Below are positions 58,488 through 64,000 of a stretch of 64,000 nucleotides of DNA, piece after piece. The position numbers and the translations under genes were made by a program. The notes under the pieces were generated by a model. The model made no database searches. It was not told where the DNA came from and was given only the letters and a program-made list of their open reading frames with translations. Within the stretch, counting starts at the first letter, position 1; every line of letters begins with the position of its first letter. Origin of the DNA: Neurospora crassa OR74A (taxonomy: Eukaryota; Ascomycota; Sordariomycetes; Sordariales; Sordariaceae); NCBI RefSeq assembly GCF_000182925.2, contig NC_026503.1:3782001-3846000 (forward strand). Reading direction: 5' to 3'.

Positions 58488-61400
58488 TCATTGTCCAAAG
58501 CTGATATGACTCTTGTGAGCATCTTGGAGTGCTGTGTTTCATTTCTCGTTAGTTACTTTTGTTCACGTATACCCGGCAGCGTCATAAGAGGAGAGAAACT
58601 TACTCTTCAAAACAGTGAGCTGACCGGTCCTATCTCCACAGGCAATCTGCAGCCCGCTGCCCTCCTTAAAATCAAGAACTACGCTGTTAGGCAACTCTTG
58701 CATCTCCATTTCCGGCTCATAGGGCATCTTGAACTCGCTCATGTGAAATCGCTTTACGGCCTGGGCCTGGAGCGAGGCCGAGAGATTCTGCGCAGGGCTC
58801 AGGATGAGAAAGCCGTGGCTGTCGAGGCACGCGGTCCGACGCTTCCAGAGGAGAGTGTCGGGGAACTGGACGTTCACATCGCCCATGAAACATACGATTG
58901 TCGGGGGCTGAGGCTGCGAGGCTGGCTGGGGTGGTTCCTGCACCTGCGGTTGAGGTGCTGACGTTTGGGCCTGGCGGGAAGGCTGAGGAGGCGTTCTGTG
59001 TTGTTGGGGGATAACTGTCCGTACTTCAGGCGGAGACATTGGGTTCTTCCCCGCGGGCTGAACTTCAGGGACATCCTCCTCGACAAGAGTGGGCGAGATG
59101 TTGGGCGCGCCGTTCTTGCGGTTAGGGACGATGTTGGACAGGCGGCGCATAAAGCGCGACGCACGACTTCCATCCTTCTTGCCACTGGACGGACTGAGAG
59201 TAGAATCAGCGTTTGAGTGGCTAGATCCAAGTCGTCCCTCATCTTCCGCATGATAAGGGGAGCCGTGCTCGATTGACGATGCTTTGCTGCCAGCACTGTC
59301 ACGGCGAGACGACTTGAATGACTGGGCGGGCTGGACCGTCGATTGGCGAGATGGCGATCGAGGCGACGCAAGACCGGCGGGTAGCTCATCCGATGATGGG
59401 CCCTTACCAAGCCGGTCCTTCATGAACTCCTTGACGACCGCCATGGAAGAGCGTCTCGTTGAGCTGGCGTCGTCCTCCGCCGCTACACTCTCTGGCCCTT
59501 CCTTCCTCGAGAAAGCACGCTGTTCCTCGGATTGAGACTGGTACACTGGCGCGGTTTGCGACGGGGCGGAACGATCACCGGACTGCGTATCTAGCGGGGA
59601 CTGCTTTAGTTCTAAGCGCACAAAATCCGCTGGGTCAGCCTTCTTCGAGTCTGGGGCTTTTGGGTAAGGCTGTTTGTATGGATCTATTCGGACTATGCGG
59701 GCGGTCACTTGAACCGGATCAGGCCGGCCCCTTGGTACGGCTCCCCCCTCAAATATGGAAAGTCGATTCTTTACGGATCCGGACCTACCAATCTGCGACT
59801 GCGGATTTGCTGACGTCCTGGCTTCCGTGGTGGATGGTGATCTATCGGCGACGGATGGTGATCTCGACGGTGTCTCACGCAAACTGGGTTTCCGAACTGC
59901 GAAGAAAGTAGTAGCAGGTCGCTCTTTCGGAGCGGGGTCCGGCGGCCCAGCAGGGGCGCCGGACAACGTCTGGAGTGCCTTGATTCGCTGCGAAATGCTC
60001 GAGCCAATCTTGCCGGTTACTGGCTTTATGTCTTGTTGTCCCATTTTCTGGAGGAACCCAGCACTGGTCGAGAGAGACCTGGACGTGCCAGCTTGGACAT
60101 TCGCAGGCGAAAGCAACGTGTTCCTAACCGGACTGGATACCGTCCTCGAGAATCGCGGTGCGGATGAACCAGTCTCGATCATCGAATTTCTCTTGTATGA
60201 CACGTCACCGGGGGACAATGAGCCAGGTGACTTTGACGCGGTGATCGGCTTGGCTCCTTGTACGGTTGCCGACTGCAACTCATCCATAAGCCTGTCGTCA
60301 TCCGAAAGGCTGACCACCGATAACCGCTTGTCCCTGTCAACTCCATCGTAGTCTGGTCGAAGAGGCTCAAATGCAGACTTTGGCCTCGCTTGCGGAGTCT
60401 GGACAGCCGACGATTCCCTCCTCTCTGGAACCTCAGATTGCCCTTCCTGAGAAGACACGTTATCTCCAGGCACGTCACCCTGGCCTGGCGTGATGATTTC
60501 TGGAACTTCCTGGCTAGGCTCATCGGCCAAATGCTTGCTGTTTCGAGTCGAAGAATTGGAATTCGGTATTGGGAATTCAGGCAATGGTGATCCGTGGTCC
60601 TCGGCATCTGTGGCTGCAGCAGAGTTGTCGACTTCCGGGGTGGTTCCCTCTTTCGCTTCTGGGGAAATTGCTGCTTGGTTGTCTGCATCTCCATCTGCAT
60701 TGCGTGATGCGTCGTTTGCTCCCGAGGACTTGGATATCGGCAAAGCCGGTGCCAAAGCCGCACCTCCTGCCTTCCCTGCCGCAGCATTCTCAACCACAGC
60801 CACAGGCGTCCCAATCGTTTCTTCCTGGCTGTTATCGGCTTGTGAGTCTGCCTTAGTTTCCGCCGCTAGCTCCTCCTGCTTTTCGACATCCTCCACTGAC
60901 TGCGCGGGAGGCGCATCAGTCCGATCTTCAGTAGGTGCAGCTGCACTCATAGTTGCAGGCTGTTCGAGCAATGTTGGCGCGCCTTCGAGGCTCTGTTCCT
61001 TGTCGGCGAGAACGGTTTCATCTGTAGATTCCAAAAGAGAGGAAGCTTGCGTAGATTCGCTCAGATCTGATGAGGTCGCAACAGTTGCTATGGGTGAGGT
61101 TGGGTGAGAATCCGTGCGCATATCAACTGGCGAATGATCGCCAGCGGCCTCCCTGTCCACTCCCGAGTTGCCCTGGAAAGTGGTTATTAAGGGGTTGTGC
61201 AAAGATTGGGCTTCAGCATCGGCGGGCCCCTGATTAGCGCTCTCGAGGGCCACCAGTGTTGTTGTGGCGTCTGAGAGTGGTTCTGAGATTTGGAGTGAGT
61301 GGGAGCTTGGCGCAGAAGGCGCTTCGCCAGCACCTCCAGTAGGATTTTTTGGCGTGGAATTCGAACTCATCATCTTCTTTTTCTCCCTCAGTTTCATCGC

Positions 61401-62800
61401 CTTCAGTAGCCGTGCCTTTTCAGGTGTTATGGCGGTCTGCTTGGCTGGCGGCGGCGGGGCCGATGTGGGGATTTCTAGCTTAATAGGGGATGTCGGGGCC
61501 ACCTCATCCTCCACTCCACCACTAGAAATAGGCCGAGCAGATTCAGTTTCAGTGACCTTGGCAGCAGCCAGATCCGCTGTCGAATCGGTTGCCAGGGATT
61601 TGTTCTCTGCGTCTTCCTTGATTGTCGACGACTCTAGCCCGTCTTCATCCTGTTCTTCGGCTCGGCTCTTCTTGTTCAAGGCTTTGTGAACCTTGAGGCC
61701 TACGGGGATCGTTGAGACCGGCCTGTTCTCTCCAGTTCCAGAAGTTCCTGTTCGCGGTCGCCCGACACTATCCACCGAAGGCCTGGGTCCAAGCTTTACG
61801 CGCGGCTTATAAGTGCCGTAACCGTAATAATCATTTTGGCGAGAGCGAGATGAGTGCGAGGACATGCGCCTTGCCGAGTCATCCATCATACTTGTGGGCG
61901 ACGAGGGTCGCAAAACTCCGGCTAGAGAACGGGCATCGGCGTCATGTATGGTGTCTGGGTTGCTGGCGAGGTCCGGGTCCCTTGAAACACCACTCAAGGG
62001 ATCTTCCCGGTTCCGTCCCTCCTCGTCCGCTACTGATTCCGCCTCTGTCTCTCTTCGCTCTTGTTCTTCCTCCTCGGAAGCTTCCTCCAACAGCCTTTCG
62101 CGAAGGGAATCTGTGATGGACGAGGCGGAAGCAGTCGACGTATGCAACGAGCATGCGGCTGAGAGCTTGGTGTCCTTGAGCTCAGATGCGGAGGCGATCG
62201 AGAACTCGGCATCGTAGGGTGAAAGGAATTCGCAAATGGCGTTGAAGTGAACAGTTACTCGAGCTAAAACACGATTAGCAAGCTAGGTAAGTCTTTCTTC
62301 CCTTCAGGTAACATTATTACATGGTTATCCCAGGGGCAGATGAAAGAGAAACACGAACCTTGAACCAGCCTCGAGCAACCCTCAGGCAGGTATTTGAGGA
62401 TGACATTGCGGCGCCTATATCGCATATAGCCGTACAATGGCGACTTATCCTCATACTCGGCGATCGCATTTCGTATCTCGACGATACCGCCGGTGCCCTG
62501 TCCTAGCAACTCGAGCTCATCACGACTGGCATATTTTAGGAGAAACCTGGGCGCGGTGGCAGGCCCCGTGTTAGCGAATCGACGACGCTAGTTTGCGGCG
62601 CAGGGAAAAGCAAACCAAAACAAGAAAACAACAAAGTTTTAGGATCGATGGAAGCCAGGCGGCGCTTTGCAACCACAGAAAGCAGGATGAAAGAAGGAGA
62701 AAGGACAGCACGGCAGCAGGACTTACCATCCTCCAGGCTCGACAAGCGCAACCTCGTGGGCTTCCTTGACTGCGGGATTGTCCAACCCATTCAACGACAT
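58488..62800 (-). CDS. Large protein with N-terminal ADF-H domain and C-terminal PH-like domain
   Basis: Four exons, 62800-62727, 62546-62359, 62263-58604 and 58531-58488, sum to exactly 1321 codons plus stop with matching phases. Residues 1 to about 118 look like an actin-depolymerising-factor homology domain of the drebrin/Abp1 kind: start SLNGLDNPAVKEAHEV, then WFLLKYASRDELELLGQGTGG, YGYMRYRRRNVILKYLPEGCS and ARVTVHFNAICEFLSPYDAEF. About 1,090 disordered residues follow, rich in Ser, Pro, Glu and Thr, with Pro-rich motifs. The last 113 or so residues (VCFMGDVNVQFPDTLLWKR to TVLKTLQDAHKSHISFGQ) read as a PH-like sandwich ending in a helix, which the tiny last exon completes. I infer a cortical actin-associated adaptor. 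It has no SH3 domain, so it is not plain Abp1. I cannot give a symbol. Confidence 0.83.
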
Positions 62801-64000
62801 GTCTGGTTATCTCTGGCTTGGCTTTCGTTGCGCAGTGACTTTGTTGGCCAACGTTCCTCGTCACAACTGCAGGTCGGTCGGTACGATTGGTTGGCTTCTC
62901 GAGATCGAACAAGTCGGCACTAGATATCGTTGGCGCCGATGTGGGTATGCGAAAGGGCGCTCAAGCTCTGTATGTGTACTCTAATGTGGTGTGTGCACTT
63001 GAATGCTGCTGCGAGACGGGAGAGCGGCGGGCGGCAGCGATGTACCAGCAGTTTTAGATCTTCTAGACCACCTCGGGGGTGCTTGGACTGATGTACCTCT
63101 ACAGACCTGACGGGCAGGAGGTAGGTACGGGTACAGCAGACGACGTATCCGGGCGCCGGGCTCGGGTGCGTGAGTACGTGACGAGTAGGCAAAGGTCAGT
63201 TATGTGGTTGTGGATGGATGATCGTGCAGGTTTCGTCCGGGGTCTCCTTGGTTGAACCGAGCTTCTCTTCATGAAGCACCTTCCTAACTCAAAAACTTGT
63301 CATAGGGTCCTGTGTCGCTCGGACGGTGAGAAACGCGGGGAGCTGCCCTGTCTTTGATGCTCCGGGCAAACGAACATGAAACCGGGGGTGGTCGCGCGAG
63401 CGTTGCAGCCGATGTCAGGCTCGGGCGGTGGTCAGTGAGCTTGTGAGGCGCCAGACAGGAAGTAGTTCGTGGGTAGGTAGTATGTATGCGCAAGGTTCAG
63501 TCGTTTCGTTATGTTCCTAGAGCAATGAGCCTTTTTTTGGGTTGGTGGTAGTCTACTGGGTCGAAAGGTAAGTATCGAAAGCTCGAAAGCAGGCCAGTCC
63601 AACAAGAATCGATCGCAAGTCGGCTCCGACCGAGGTGGAGCTTGAAGACTCTCCCAGGTAAAAAAAAGCAATGACGTCGAAACAACCTTTTTCTCTGTAG
63701 GTCGCCCAACAAGTCTAAAAATAATGATGCCGGTAATGAAGGTGAAGAAGTGAAGGCAGAGATTGCAAATTAGCCTGTCAGCGGGTAGAGTTGGGCACCC
63801 AGACGAGCCAAAGAGCTAAAGCGAAAGAAAAGGGCCAAACAGAAAGTGAAGTCTGCGCAGAGTCGCGATTTGTGTCCCTTCACAACCTAAGCTTGTGCGC
63901 GACAACTCTGGAGTTCTCGGAGCAACCGCAAAGACCACACCAACAGTACGGCAGAGCAACTTGCATGAACTGAACGAATGAAGGAATATGTTAAACTAAT
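62801..64000. other. Upstream region of the ADF-H gene, window end
   Basis: Promoter and leader of the minus-strand gene. Open frames of 60-90 codons are unconvincing, and no start of a further gene is recognisable before the window ends. Confidence 0.55.

Noticed and set aside
9545-62800. Biosynthetic or defence gene cluster
   Set aside because: The genes are unrelated housekeeping functions on both strands with large spacers. There is no NRPS, PKS, NLR or toxin gene.

Overview
The window is nuclear DNA of a filamentous ascomycete, almost certainly a Neurospora-type member of the Sordariales. The evidence is short introns (about 50-100 nt) with GTAAGT/GTACGT/GTATGT donors and CTRAC-like branch sites, long untranslated leaders and intergenic spacers, and proteins typical of this group. 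The 154-residue Tom22 and the 124-residue 14.8 kDa complex I subunit match the Neurospora sizes as I remember them. There are no bacterial, viral, plasmid, CRISPR or recognisable transposon sequences.

Layout, left to right. 237-1117 (+) complex I LYR subunit NDUFA6/B14. 1374-2044 (-) Rpc19/AC19 subunit of RNA polymerases I and III, tail to tail with the first gene. 2.05-9.5 kb holds no gene I can defend. 9545-11251 (+) disordered Pro/Gln/His-rich protein with conserved-looking ends. 13.0-15.3 kb (-) SNF5/SMARCB1-type chromatin remodeller, with an in-frame TAG near its 3' end that is probably a splice acceptor. 16770-18311 (+) PA2G4/EBP1-like aminopeptidase-fold protein. 20547-26123 (+) Rco1-type double-PHD protein of the Rpd3S deacetylase. 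27979-32896 (-) Pds5 cohesin regulator. 35378-36117 (+) Ser/Thr-rich GPI-type wall protein. 38123-39202 (-) RNase Z-like metallo-beta-lactamase. 40434-42910 (-) Edc3 decapping scaffold. 44526-47375 (-) Pif1 helicase. 51442-54552 (+) plasma-membrane Na+/H+ antiporter. 55281-56188 (+) Tom22. 58488-62800 (-) large protein with an N-terminal ADF-H domain and a C-terminal PH-like domain.

These are ordinary housekeeping genes rather than an operon or biosynthetic cluster. Loose themes are chromatin (SNF5, Rco1, Pds5), mitochondria (complex I, Tom22, the predicted mitochondrial form of Pif1) and RNA metabolism (Rpc19, RNase Z-like protein, Edc3). Several neighbours are divergent and may share control regions: SNF5/EBP1, Pds5/GPI protein and Pif1/antiporter.

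I did not find a clearly new biological system. The items most worth a second look are the TAG inside the SNF5 C-terminal region, the two in-frame start codons of Pif1, the cytosolic-looking Cys-repeat extension ahead of the signal peptide of the wall protein, the ADF-H/PH giant protein, the unnamed 522-residue protein, and long gene-free intervals with simple repeats. All exon borders were read by eye from splice signals and reading frame.
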